The notes below the pieces were generated by a model. That model saw only the letters and a list, made by a program, of their open reading frames with translations, searched no databases and was not told the DNA's origin. The position numbers and the translations under genes are program-made. This document shows, one piece after another, positions 34,693 to 42,336 of a stretch of DNA of 64,000 nt. The DNA is from Planctomycetota bacterium (GTDB taxonomy: Bacteria > Planctomycetota > Phycisphaerae > Phycisphaerales > Zrk34): assembly GCA_016125255.1 (NCBI GenBank), contig WGMD01000014.1, forward strand, positions 92,467 through 156,466, written 5' to 3'. Numbering within the stretch: the stretch's first letter is position 1; the number at the start of each line of letters is the position of its first letter.

Positions 34693-35856
34693 ATGACAAC
34701 AATGTCTAAACACCATGACTCCACAGCGTCGGCGGTCCCCACACTTCTGCGGCGGATGAATGAACGCCGCGTCCTCGAAACGCTGATGCGCTTCGGCCCG
34801 CAGTCGCGCGCCGACCTGACCCGCGTCACCGGCATCAGCGCGCCCACCATCTCCAAGGCCGTCGCCATGCTCGTCGAAGCCGGGCTCATCGAGGAGCAGG
34901 ACGTTCACGAAAACAAGACCGGCCGGCCCGGACGGCTCTACTCGCTGGCCACCGCGGCGTCGCAGATGGTCGGCGTCGTCATCGGTCCCAAGCATTGTCA
35001 CGTCGCCGCCAGCGGACTCGACTGCAAGATCACCGAAGAACGCGCCACGCGCTTCGACACCCCCGACACCTACAACGAACTGCTCGACGAAATCGTCGAG
35101 AACGTCCGCAAGGTCGTCGCGATGCACAAGGCCCGCGTGCTGGGCGTCTGCGTCACCGTGCCCTCGGTCGTCGATCCGCAGACGCATCCGAAGATCGACG
35201 CCCCCGCCCTGCCCCTCATTCATGGCCGCCCCCTCGGCGCCGACCTCTCCAAACGCCTCAAGCTCCGCGTCATCGTCACGCGCCAGTCGCAGGCCCTTTG
35301 CCTCGCCCAGCGCCTCGCCGAGCCCGCACGCAGTCTCGACAGCTTCGCGTTCATCGACGCCTCCGACTCCCTGGCGATGGGCGTCGTCATCGGCGGACAA
35401 CTCTACCGCGGACAGCAGGGCAACACCGGCGCGCTCGGGCGGCTCCGACTCAACGGCTCCGAACGCCCCCTCGAGGAAACCGCCACCGACGCCGCCTTCG
35501 CGCATGAAGCGTCCGAACAGGCCGGTCAGGAAATGTCCATCGAACAGGCCATCGACCGCATGCGCAGCGGCGATGAGTCCCTCAACGAAATCGTCGATGT
35601 CATGCTCGACAATCTCTCCGGCGCCGTCGCCGCCGTCATCGATCTGTTCAACACCCCCGCCGTCTTCGTGCATGGCCAGGTGCTCGAATCCGATGAGGAA
35701 GTCATGGGCAAACTCACCTCGCGCGTCCGACGCATGGCGCTGGGCGATTCGATGGACAAGTGCCGCGTCTACGCCGCCGCCGTCGCCCTGCCCCTCGCGC
35801 CCCTCGCCGCCTTCCTCTCCGACCTCGTCAGCGCCCAGGGCCCCCTCTTCCTCTGA
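34693..35856 (+). CDS. ROK family transcriptional regulator
   Basis: A 387-residue protein with an N-terminal winged helix-turn-helix (RVLETLMRFGPQSRADLTRVTGISAPTISKAVAMLVEAGLIEE) and a ROK sugar-kinase-like body. The kinase hallmarks are degraded: the usual DxGxT loop reads VVIGPKH, and GNTGALGRLRL lacks the His and the Cys-rich zinc motif. It is therefore probably a sugar-responsive repressor without kinase activity, like NagC/XylR types. Start ATG 34693 or 34702. Confidence 0.8.
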   Translation: MTTMSKHHDSTASAVPTLLRRMNERRVLETLMRFGPQSRADLTRVTGISAPTISKAVAMLVEAGLIEEQDVHENKTGRPGRLYSLATAASQMVGVVIGPKHCHVAASGLDCKITEERATRFDTPDTYNELLDEIVENVRKVVAMHKARVLGVCVTVPSVVDPQTHPKIDAPALPLIHGRPLGADLSKRLKLRVIVTRQSQALCLAQRLAEPARSLDSFAFIDASDSLAMGVVIGGQLYRGQQGNTGALGRLRLNGSERPLEETATDAAFAHEASEQAGQEMSIEQAIDRMRSGDESLNEIVDVMLDNLSGAVAAVIDLFNTPAVFVHGQVLESDEEVMGKLTSRVRRMALGDSMDKCRVYAAAVALPLAPLAAFLSDLVSAQGPLFL

Positions 35857-35870
35857 CCACGGTCCTCTGA

Positions 35871-35896
35871 GGCGGGGAGACTTAAGTCTCCCCGCC
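35871..35896. repeat. GACTTAAGTC-centred palindrome, copy 4
   Basis: GGCGGGGAGA then CTTAAGTCTCCCCGCC, a perfect 26-base palindrome in which a compensatory G-to-A/C-to-T pair keeps the arms matched. It encodes the last residues (TGRGGE) and stop region of the S4 protein gene. Confidence 0.9.
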
Positions 35897-36109
35897 GCGC
35901 CCCGTCACCCGGATCTCCTCCGCATCCGTCACCGAGACCACATCGCCGACGCGCACCTTCCGCCGCCGGCGCATCTCGACTTCGCCGTTGACGCAGACCT
36001 CCCCCGATTGAATCAGGTATTTCGCCTCCCCCCCCGACCCGACCAACCCCGCCAGCTTCAATAGCTGATCCAGATCAATCACCTCATCACGAATCGCAAC
36101 GTCCATCAT
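35882..36109 (-). CDS. S4-domain RNA-binding protein (YbcJ-like)
   Basis: A 75-residue protein almost wholly made of one S4 domain: IDLDQLLKLAGLVGSGGEAKYLIQSGEVCVNGEVEMRRRRKVRVGDVV. Such small proteins bind structured RNA, often ribosomal. AAAGGAG precedes ATG 36109. It follows dnaE by 47 bases on the same strand. The final residues derive from the palindrome at 35871. Confidence 0.85.
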   Translation of the reverse strand: MMDVAIRDEVIDLDQLLKLAGLVGSGGEAKYLIQSGEVCVNGEVEMRRRRKVRVGDVVSVTDAEEIRVTGRGGET

Positions 36110-36156
36110 GGGCTCCTTTCCTTCCCACTCCCCCAACCCCCTTCCCCCTCCCCGCT

Positions 36157-39100
36157 TCAATACCGATCAATTGAATCGCAGAACTCTTCATCATTGCTCG
36201 AGCGGCGCAGGCGGTTGACGACGGCTTCTTCGTCCGACGCGATGACGACGGCCGGGGAATCGGCGATGAGTTTCATCGGGCCCACAAGCTGGCAGCACTG
36301 ATCATCCTGCAGCACCGCGGCGATGCGCTGCGGCAGCGTCGCGTCCGTCCGCACGCGCTGCGGCGCCTCCAGCACCGCGACCTGCTCGCCGCAGTACACC
36401 TCGAAATACACCGGCACGCTCCCGGCCATCTGACGCAGCATCGTCTTGAGCGTTGACAACTCCCCGTTGTAAATCCGCGGCTGACCGTCCGCATCGCGAT
36501 CGCGCAGCGTGATCTTCACCGCCTTGGTGAGCACCTGCGGCGCTTCGTCCATCGGCACGACGCTTTCAATAATGATGTTCGGCTCCTCGCGCCGGCGGTC
36601 GATTTTCCCCCGTAAAAACACCACTTTCTCCGGCTCGATCAGATGGCCGTGCGCCGCGTAGCCGTCGGAGAAGATCACGCCTTCCATCGACCCGGTCAGG
36701 TCCTCGATCGTGATCATCGCCATCTTCTGTCCGGCGCTGCGGCCGTTCTTCACGAACGTCTGCCGCACGCGCGTGAACATCCCCCCGACGATGACTTCCG
36801 TGTCCGCACGCAGGCGGCGGGCGTCCTTCAAGCTCACGTTCGCGAAGCGATCCAGCGCCTTTTTGTGACGGTCCAGCGGATGGCTCGACACGTAGAACCC
36901 GAGCACTGCTTTTTCCTGGCTGAGCGTCTCGGCGTTGTCCCACGCCGCGACGCTCGGCAACGCCGGCTCCGCGATCGGCTCGGCCTTCTTCTGCGTCTCG
37001 ACGGCGCCGAACAGAAAGTCGTCGCTCGACCGCAACGTCGCTTCCTGCGCCCCCCGGCTCATCGCCGTCTCGACGGCGGCGATCATTGCCGCACGTTTGT
37101 CCACGCCGTGCAACGCATCGAACGCGCCGCATTTGATCAGCGCTTCGATCGTTGATTTGTTGACCGACATCTGCGGCACGCGCTCGCAGAAGTTGAACAG
37201 ACTCTTGAACGGGCCGTCCTTCTTCCGCGCGGCGATGATCGCCTCGACCGCCTTCGCGCCGACGCCCTTGACCGCCCCGAGACCGAAACGGATGTGCCCG
37301 TGATTGCAGTCGCGCGGCTCGCTTTCCCCGTAAATCACGGCGAAATCGAGATACGAGAGATTGATGTCCGGCGGACGCACCTCGATGCCGACGCGCCCAT
37401 CGGGGAAGCGCACCTTGCGGCACTCCTCCATGTACTCGGTGACCTTCTCCGTGCTGACCGATTCATACGTCAGCAGCGCCGCCATGTAGTGCACGGGGAA
37501 ATAGGTCTTCAGGTAAGCCGTCTGATACGCCACGATGGCGTAACCCGTCGAGTGCGACTTGTTGAAGCCGTAGCCGGCGAATTTGAGAATGAGGTCGAAC
37601 AGCTCCTGGGCCTGCGGCTTGGCGAGACCCTTGCGGCCGGCGCCTTCGACGAACTGATCGCGCGCGGCGTTGATCGTCTTCTCTTTCTTCTTGCTGATCG
37701 CCTTGATGATCGTGTACGCCTCGCGCAGCGGGATGTCGCCCAGGTCGTGGATGATCTGCATCACCTGTTCCTGGTAGATCATGATCCCGTACGTCTCGGC
37801 GGTGTACTTGAGCACCACTTCGTGCGCCGGCGGCACGCTCGCGCGCCCGTTCTTGCGGTCGTTGTAGTCGGGAATGAGATCCATCGGCCCCGGCCGGAAC
37901 AGCGCGTTGGCGGCGATCAAATCTTCGAGCCGATCGGGCTTCATCCCCATCAGCAGACTGCGCATCCCGCCCGATTCAAACTGGAACACGCCCGCCGTCT
38001 CCCCGCGACGGAACAGGTCCAGCACGTTCTGATCGACGAAAGTCAGGCGATCGAGATCGAGCGGATCAACGGAGTGCGGAGTGGGGAGTGCGGCGTGCGG
38101 AGTGCTGCTGTCTTCAACTCCGAATTCCCCACTCCGCATGCCGAACTCTCTGGGCGTCTCGGGACAGGGGCCGACGCCGAAGTCGCCGGCGATGATGCGG
38201 GTTTGCGTGGACTTGTCGAGGGTGGCGTTGATGAGCGTGCGGGCGCGTTCGATGATCGAGAGCGTGCGCAGGCCGAGGAAGTCCATCTTGAGGAGGCCGA
38301 CTTTTTCGCACGTCGGGCCGTCCCATTGCGTGATCATTTCGACGATCTGATCGCCGTCGGCATCCTTGTCTTTTTCCTTGTTTTTCCCGGCTTTGGGGTC
38401 CTTGTAGAGCGGGATGATGTTATCGAGGGGCTGCGTGGCGATGACGACGCCGGCGGCGTGGACCGACGCATGACGCGCCAGACCTTCGAGGCGGCGGCTG
38501 ATGTCGATGAGCCGGTGCGTCTGCGGATTGTCGTTGTATTCCTTCTTGAGGTCGGGCTCGACGCTCAGGGCTTTGTCAAGGGTCATGCCCAGATCGCCGG
38601 GGATCAATTTGGCGATGCGGTCCACTTCGGAGAGCGGGATGTTCATCACGCGCCCGACGTCACGGATGGCGGCCCGGGCCTTGAGCGTACCAAACGTGAT
38701 GATCTGCGCGACGTGACCATACTTTTCGCGGACATAGTTGATGACGCGCGCGCGGCCGTCCTGACAGATGTCGATGTCGATATCGGGGTATTCGCTGCGG
38801 TCGGGGTCGGTGAAGCGTTCAAAGAGCAGGCCGTATTTGACGGGGCAGGCGTTGGAGAGGCCCAGGCAGTAACCGACCATGGTTCCGACGCCGGAGCCGC
38901 GGGCATTGGCGGGGATGCCGTTGGCGCGGGCGTAGTTGACGAAGTCCCACACGATGAGGAAATATGCGCTGATGGACTTGTCCGCGAGGATTTTCAGTTC
39001 GCGGTCGAGTCGCGCGCGGATGTCATCGGTGATGCCGTCCTTGCCATAGCGCCAGATCGCCCCGGCTTCGACGAGATCGCGGAGGGCTTTGTCGCATTGC

Positions 39101-40134
39101 TTCTTGAGCTGCGCGGGCGAGTCCTTGTCCTTGTGCGAATCGAAGGGGAGCAGAGTGAAGTTGGCGCAGTAGGCGTTGTACCACTCGGTGCTTCCCATGT
39201 GGGAATTGGAATCGGAGGCGGGGGGACTTAAGTCCCCCCGCCTTGTTTCGATCTTCACCACGGGGGCGTGGTTGGCTTTGAAGTTCAGATCGACGTTGCA
39301 CAGGTCGGCGATGCGGAGCGTGTTGTCACATGCCTCGCGCCAGCGGTCGCCGAGGGTCGGCGCGGCCGCTCGCATCTCCGCGGCACTCTTCAGATAAAGC
39401 TGTGTCGGATAGATCAGGCGGGACTCATCGCTGATGAGTTTGCCGGTGGAGATGCAGCAGAGGGCATCGTGCGGGCCGTGGTCATCGGGGAGGAGGAAAT
39501 GGACGTCATTGGTGGCGACGACGCCGGCCCCGACGCGGTCGGCGAGGTCGATGAGTTCGGGATTGACCTTGGCCTGTTCGGGGATGTGGGACTGAAGCTC
39601 GATGAAGAACTTGTCGGGGCCGAAGACTTCGAGGTAAGTCTCGGCGAGTTCCTTGGCGCGCTTGCGATCGGAGGCGGTCAGCGCGGAGGGGATTTCACCG
39701 CCGAGGCAGGCGCTGGTCGCGATCAGTCCGGCGGCGTGGGCCTTGAGCGTGTCCTTATCAATGCGGGGCTTGAAGTAGAAGCCCTCGAGATAGGCGATCG
39801 AGGCGAGCTTGAGCAGATTGTGATACCCGGTGAGGTTTTCGGCGAGGAGGAGCAGATGGTACCCGCCGTCTTTGACGCCGGAGTAGGTCCGGTCGCGTCG
39901 GTCGCCGGGGGCCATGTAGGCCTCGATTCCGACGATGGGTTTGACGCCGTTTTCGACGCACTTGGCGTAGAAGTCGATGAGGCCGAAGAGGCATCCGTGG
40001 TCGGTGATGGCGACGGAGGACTGGCCCAGTTCCTTGGCGCGTTTGGGAAGATCCGCGGTGCGCACCGCACCGTCAAGGAGCGAATATTGGGTATGAACAT
40101 GCAAATGAACAAACTGTTCGGACGTGTTCGCCAT
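36157..40134 (-). CDS. dnaE: DNA polymerase III alpha subunit carrying two in-frame repeat insertions
   Basis: A 1325-residue replicative polymerase. PHP domain at the N-terminus (HLHVHTQYSLLDGA, AITDHGC), palm with PDIDIDICQDGRARV, FGTLKARAAIRDVGRV, GVFQFESGGMR and GFNKSHSTGYAIVAYQTAYLK, then HhH (LGAVKGVGAKAVEAI) and OB fold (EVIVGGMFTRVRQ). ATG 40134 is the family start. It is longer than E. coli DnaE (1160). Part of the excess is repeat-derived: residues about 298-306 (RRGDLSPPA) and 662-688 (EFGMRSGEFGVEDSS onward). Confidence 0.96.
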   Translation of the reverse strand: MANTSEQFVHLHVHTQYSLLDGAVRTADLPKRAKELGQSSVAITDHGCLFGLIDFYAKCVENGVKPIVGIEAYMAPGDRRDRTYSGVKDGGYHLLLLAENLTGYHNLLKLASIAYLEGFYFKPRIDKDTLKAHAAGLIATSACLGGEIPSALTASDRKRAKELAETYLEVFGPDKFFIELQSHIPEQAKVNPELIDLADRVGAGVVATNDVHFLLPDDHGPHDALCCISTGKLISDESRLIYPTQLYLKSAAEMRAAAPTLGDRWREACDNTLRIADLCNVDLNFKANHAPVVKIETRRGDLSPPASDSNSHMGSTEWYNAYCANFTLLPFDSHKDKDSPAQLKKQCDKALRDLVEAGAIWRYGKDGITDDIRARLDRELKILADKSISAYFLIVWDFVNYARANGIPANARGSGVGTMVGYCLGLSNACPVKYGLLFERFTDPDRSEYPDIDIDICQDGRARVINYVREKYGHVAQIITFGTLKARAAIRDVGRVMNIPLSEVDRIAKLIPGDLGMTLDKALSVEPDLKKEYNDNPQTHRLIDISRRLEGLARHASVHAAGVVIATQPLDNIIPLYKDPKAGKNKEKDKDADGDQIVEMITQWDGPTCEKVGLLKMDFLGLRTLSIIERARTLINATLDKSTQTRIIAGDFGVGPCPETPREFGMRSGEFGVEDSSTPHAALPTPHSVDPLDLDRLTFVDQNVLDLFRRGETAGVFQFESGGMRSLLMGMKPDRLEDLIAANALFRPGPMDLIPDYNDRKNGRASVPPAHEVVLKYTAETYGIMIYQEQVMQIIHDLGDIPLREAYTIIKAISKKKEKTINAARDQFVEGAGRKGLAKPQAQELFDLILKFAGYGFNKSHSTGYAIVAYQTAYLKTYFPVHYMAALLTYESVSTEKVTEYMEECRKVRFPDGRVGIEVRPPDINLSYLDFAVIYGESEPRDCNHGHIRFGLGAVKGVGAKAVEAIIAARKKDGPFKSLFNFCERVPQMSVNKSTIEALIKCGAFDALHGVDKRAAMIAAVETAMSRGAQEATLRSSDDFLFGAVETQKKAEPIAEPALPSVAAWDNAETLSQEKAVLGFYVSSHPLDRHKKALDRFANVSLKDARRLRADTEVIVGGMFTRVRQTFVKNGRSAGQKMAMITIEDLTGSMEGVIFSDGYAAHGHLIEPEKVVFLRGKIDRRREEPNIIIESVVPMDEAPQVLTKAVKITLRDRDADGQPRIYNGELSTLKTMLRQMAGSVPVYFEVYCGEQVAVLEAPQRVRTDATLPQRIAAVLQDDQCCQLVGPMKLIADSPAVVIASDEEAVVNRLRRSSNDEEFCDSIDRY
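38071..38147. repeat. ACTCCGCA-type inverted repeat inside dnaE
   Basis: GGAGTGCGGAGTGGGGAGTG at the left faces ACTCCGAATTCCCCACTCCG at the right. The same blocks occur between genes at 21357-21390 and 28763-28797. The frame stays open across it. Confidence 0.75.
39217..39242. repeat. GACTTAAGTC-centred palindrome, copy 5, inside dnaE
   Basis: A perfect 26-base palindrome identical in core and arms to the intergenic copies, translated in frame between KIE and the conserved STEWYNAYC block of DnaE. Confidence 0.9.
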
Positions 40135-40240
40135 CCGTGGCCGCTCCGCTGATCCAATGGAAGGTGCATTTGCATTGTACCGACAACGGGGCGTCGGTCG
40201 ATGCCGTATAAACACCGAACATCGGTGGCGGGGGTGCTCA

Positions 40241-40256
40241 GCCGCAGCGGCTTAAT
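40241..40256. repeat. Short AGCCGC-A-GCGGCT palindrome
   Basis: AGCCGCAGCGGCTTAA covers the stop of the pseudopilin gene; related to 5454-5468 and 30463-30477. Confidence 0.55.
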
Positions 40257-40788
40257 TGAGGGGGCCTATGGTGGTTTGGCCGGTGGTGGGGTCGATAGTT
40301 AATGTGATGCTGTGACCGGACTTTGCGAGCGTGATGGTGGCGTTTGCGGCCTGGTCGAGCTGTCCATAGAGGCCGAACTTCAGTTGATTGTCGCCGCCGA
40401 GGGAGTAGGTCGAGATGGTGACGCCGGTCATCTGTTTGGCGGGGCCTTGGCCGAACGTCACGGCGTAGGGCGTTCGCGTGGCGGGATTGGTGATGGGCGT
40501 ATCGGTGTCGGACGCGGGGGCGATGCGGTAGCCCGCGCCGGCGGCGGCGACGACGAAAACGCGCAGGTCCTCGCTGTGGGACATCGACTCGACCTGACAC
40601 GCGGCAAGGTCGGCTTCGAGGAGACCGGCGGCGGAAGTGAGGCGATTGGAGTCGAGGGAGCCGAACATCGGCAAGGCGATGTTGACCATGATGCCGAGCA
40701 CGACAATGACGGTCAGCAGCTCGACGAGCGTGAAGCCCGGGCGATCGGATGTGAGGCGCGCAGGTCGCATCACCTTCTGCATCGACAT
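40252..40788 (-). CDS. GspH/FimT-like pseudopilin
   Basis: A 178-residue pseudopilin: leader GFTLVELLTVIVVLGIMVNIALP (cut after Gly, Glu at +5), a helical stem with LEADLAACQVESMSHSEDLRV, then a beta head (VTISTYSLGGDNQLKFGLYGQL). It resembles minor pseudopilins of type II secretion or type IV pili. It is divergent from the other minor pilin genes at 40995-46233. Confidence 0.8.
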   Translation of the reverse strand: MSMQKVMRPARLTSDRPGFTLVELLTVIVVLGIMVNIALPMFGSLDSNRLTSAAGLLEADLAACQVESMSHSEDLRVFVVAAAGAGYRIAPASDTDTPITNPATRTPYAVTFGQGPAKQMTGVTISTYSLGGDNQLKFGLYGQLDQAANATITLAKSGHSITLTIDPTTGQTTIGPLN

Positions 40789-40994
40789 AATCGGGAGGCG
40801 ACTTTGCGGCGGGCGGTTCGGGGGTGGGGCTGTAACGGCTATGACGGCGGCGCGGGTGGGCTTGTGCCGATCAGGGCGAATTCGGGTCAGCGTCGTGGCG
40901 GGCGCGTGAATTGAATCGGAGGATTAACCGAAGAAATGAAGCGACGCGGCACAGGCAGGCGCCGATCGTGCGCCAGCGCCGCCGGGAGAGCAGG

Positions 40995-41678
40995 ATGATC
41001 GGGTCAAGATCCAGACAGCGTGGTTTCACATTGGTCGAAGCACTGCTGGCGTCGGTGGTGCTTTCGGTTTCAGTGATGGCGATCACGCAGGCGATCGTGG
41101 CGGGGCAGATGCAGATGTACGATGCGGTGCATGCACAACGGGCGCTGATGGCGGCCAACGAGATGATGGAGCACATTCTCTCGCTGCCGTATGCGGACCC
41201 GGAGGGCGCGACGGCGATCGGGCCGGACGCCGGCGAGACGAATGTCAGTCTCTACGACAACATCGACGACTTCAACGGCTACAGCGAAGCGGCGGGCGCG
41301 ATGAAGGATATCGCCGGTCAGGCGTACCCCGCGGAGTTCGCCGACTTCTCGCGCAGCGTCACGATCACCAGCTCGAACCTGTCCGCGACCGGCATCAGCG
41401 CCGTTTCCGGACTGACCATCACGGTCACGGTGCGCGACACGGCCGGTCGGCGATGGGTGTTGACGCGATTCGTCGCCCCGCCGCTTTCGGAAGCTGACGA
41501 GGATACGGCCCAGAGCGTCGATTCGCTGGCGGACAACGGTTCGAGCGACGGCGGAGGCGACAGCGACTCGGGCGACTCCGGCGACGGCGACCTGGGCGGG
41601 AGCGGCGGCGGGTCGCACGGCGGGGGTCACGGAGGCGGACACGGCGGGGGCCACGGCGGGGGCCACGGTCACGGTTGA
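40995..41678 (+). CDS. PilV-like minor pseudopilin with Gly/His-rich metal-binding-like tail
   Basis: A 227-residue protein with leader GFTLVEALLASVVLSVSVMAI and a PilV/GspI-like head up to about residue 165 (DTAGRRWVLTRFVAPP). The tail begins acidic and Ser/Gly-rich (DSGDSGDGDLGGSG) and ends in about six GGGH-type units (nucleotides 41604-41675). His repeats of this kind usually bind Zn, Ni or Cu. GGGAGAGCAGG directly precedes ATG 40995. It opens a three-gene operon. Confidence 0.8.
   Translation: MIGSRSRQRGFTLVEALLASVVLSVSVMAITQAIVAGQMQMYDAVHAQRALMAANEMMEHILSLPYADPEGATAIGPDAGETNVSLYDNIDDFNGYSEAAGAMKDIAGQAYPAEFADFSRSVTITSSNLSATGISAVSGLTITVTVRDTAGRRWVLTRFVAPPLSEADEDTAQSVDSLADNGSSDGGGDSDSGDSGDGDLGGSGGGSHGGGHGGGHGGGHGGGHGHG
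41604..41675 (+). repeat. Tandem GGCGGGGGCCAC-type codon repeat
   Basis: Roughly six units of 12 bases encoding Gly-Gly-Gly-His at the 3' end of the PilV-like gene. Units differ by silent changes, so the His periodicity looks selected rather than freshly slipped. Confidence 0.75.
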
Positions 41679-41696
41679 TCGAAGCAGAGGATCACG

Positions 41697-42332
41697 ATGA
41701 CACACGCAAGACATGCAACGACGAGACGCCTGTCGATCCCGCGCGGCGCGGGCCTGACGCTGCCGGAGCTTTTGCTGGCGCTGGTGCTCACGAGTCTGGT
41801 GGGATTGGGCGTGGGGACGATGATGGTGGCGACGGCGTACGGCACGTCGAGCCGGACGCAGATGCGATCGGCGGCGGTGCGCGTGGCGGCCTTGAGCAAT
41901 CGGCTTGATGCGTCGCTGCGAAGCTGCAAGCGCGTGCTGGAGGCGGGGAGCAACTACGTCATTCTCTGGACCGCCGATTCGCGCGCCGATGACAAGCCGA
42001 ACCTTTCGGAACTGCGGCTTATCGAGCGGAACCCGGCGACCGGCGACCTGACTTCGTACACCGCGAACTTCGGCTCGATGACCGATGCGCAGATCGAAGC
42101 GGCGGACACCGCCTACGACACCTCGACGACGAATTTCTACACGACCTGCCAGTCGCTCAAGAGCGGCGGGCTGTTTCCGGGAACGGTGTGGAGCAAGAAC
42201 GTGACGGCATGGACGCATACGTTCGTCGGCGCCACGGTGACGAGCGCGACGGCGATGGGCTATCGCCTGACCGTCACCGTCGGCAACATTTCCGAAACGG
42301 CCGTCGGAACCATGGCCCTGCGAAACCGGTGA
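41697..42332 (+). CDS. PilW-like minor pseudopilin
   Basis: A 211-residue protein with a prepilin-like leader GLTLPELLLALVLTSLVGLGVGTMMV, in which the usual F after Gly is Leu and Glu is kept at +5. The head contains SRADDKPNLSELRLIERNPATGDL. It lies 18 bases after the PilV-like gene and four bases before the LamG gene, so the three are co-transcribed and probably assemble in one pilus tip or secretion pseudopilus. Confidence 0.75.
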   Translation: MTHARHATTRRLSIPRGAGLTLPELLLALVLTSLVGLGVGTMMVATAYGTSSRTQMRSAAVRVAALSNRLDASLRSCKRVLEAGSNYVILWTADSRADDKPNLSELRLIERNPATGDLTSYTANFGSMTDAQIEAADTAYDTSTTNFYTTCQSLKSGGLFPGTVWSKNVTAWTHTFVGATVTSATAMGYRLTVTVGNISETAVGTMALRNR

Positions 42333-42336
42333 TCAC

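Noticed and set aside
37294..39231. Plus-strand open frame of 645 residues
   Set aside because: Fully antisense to dnaE, whose protein is certain; composition is typical of a mirror frame.
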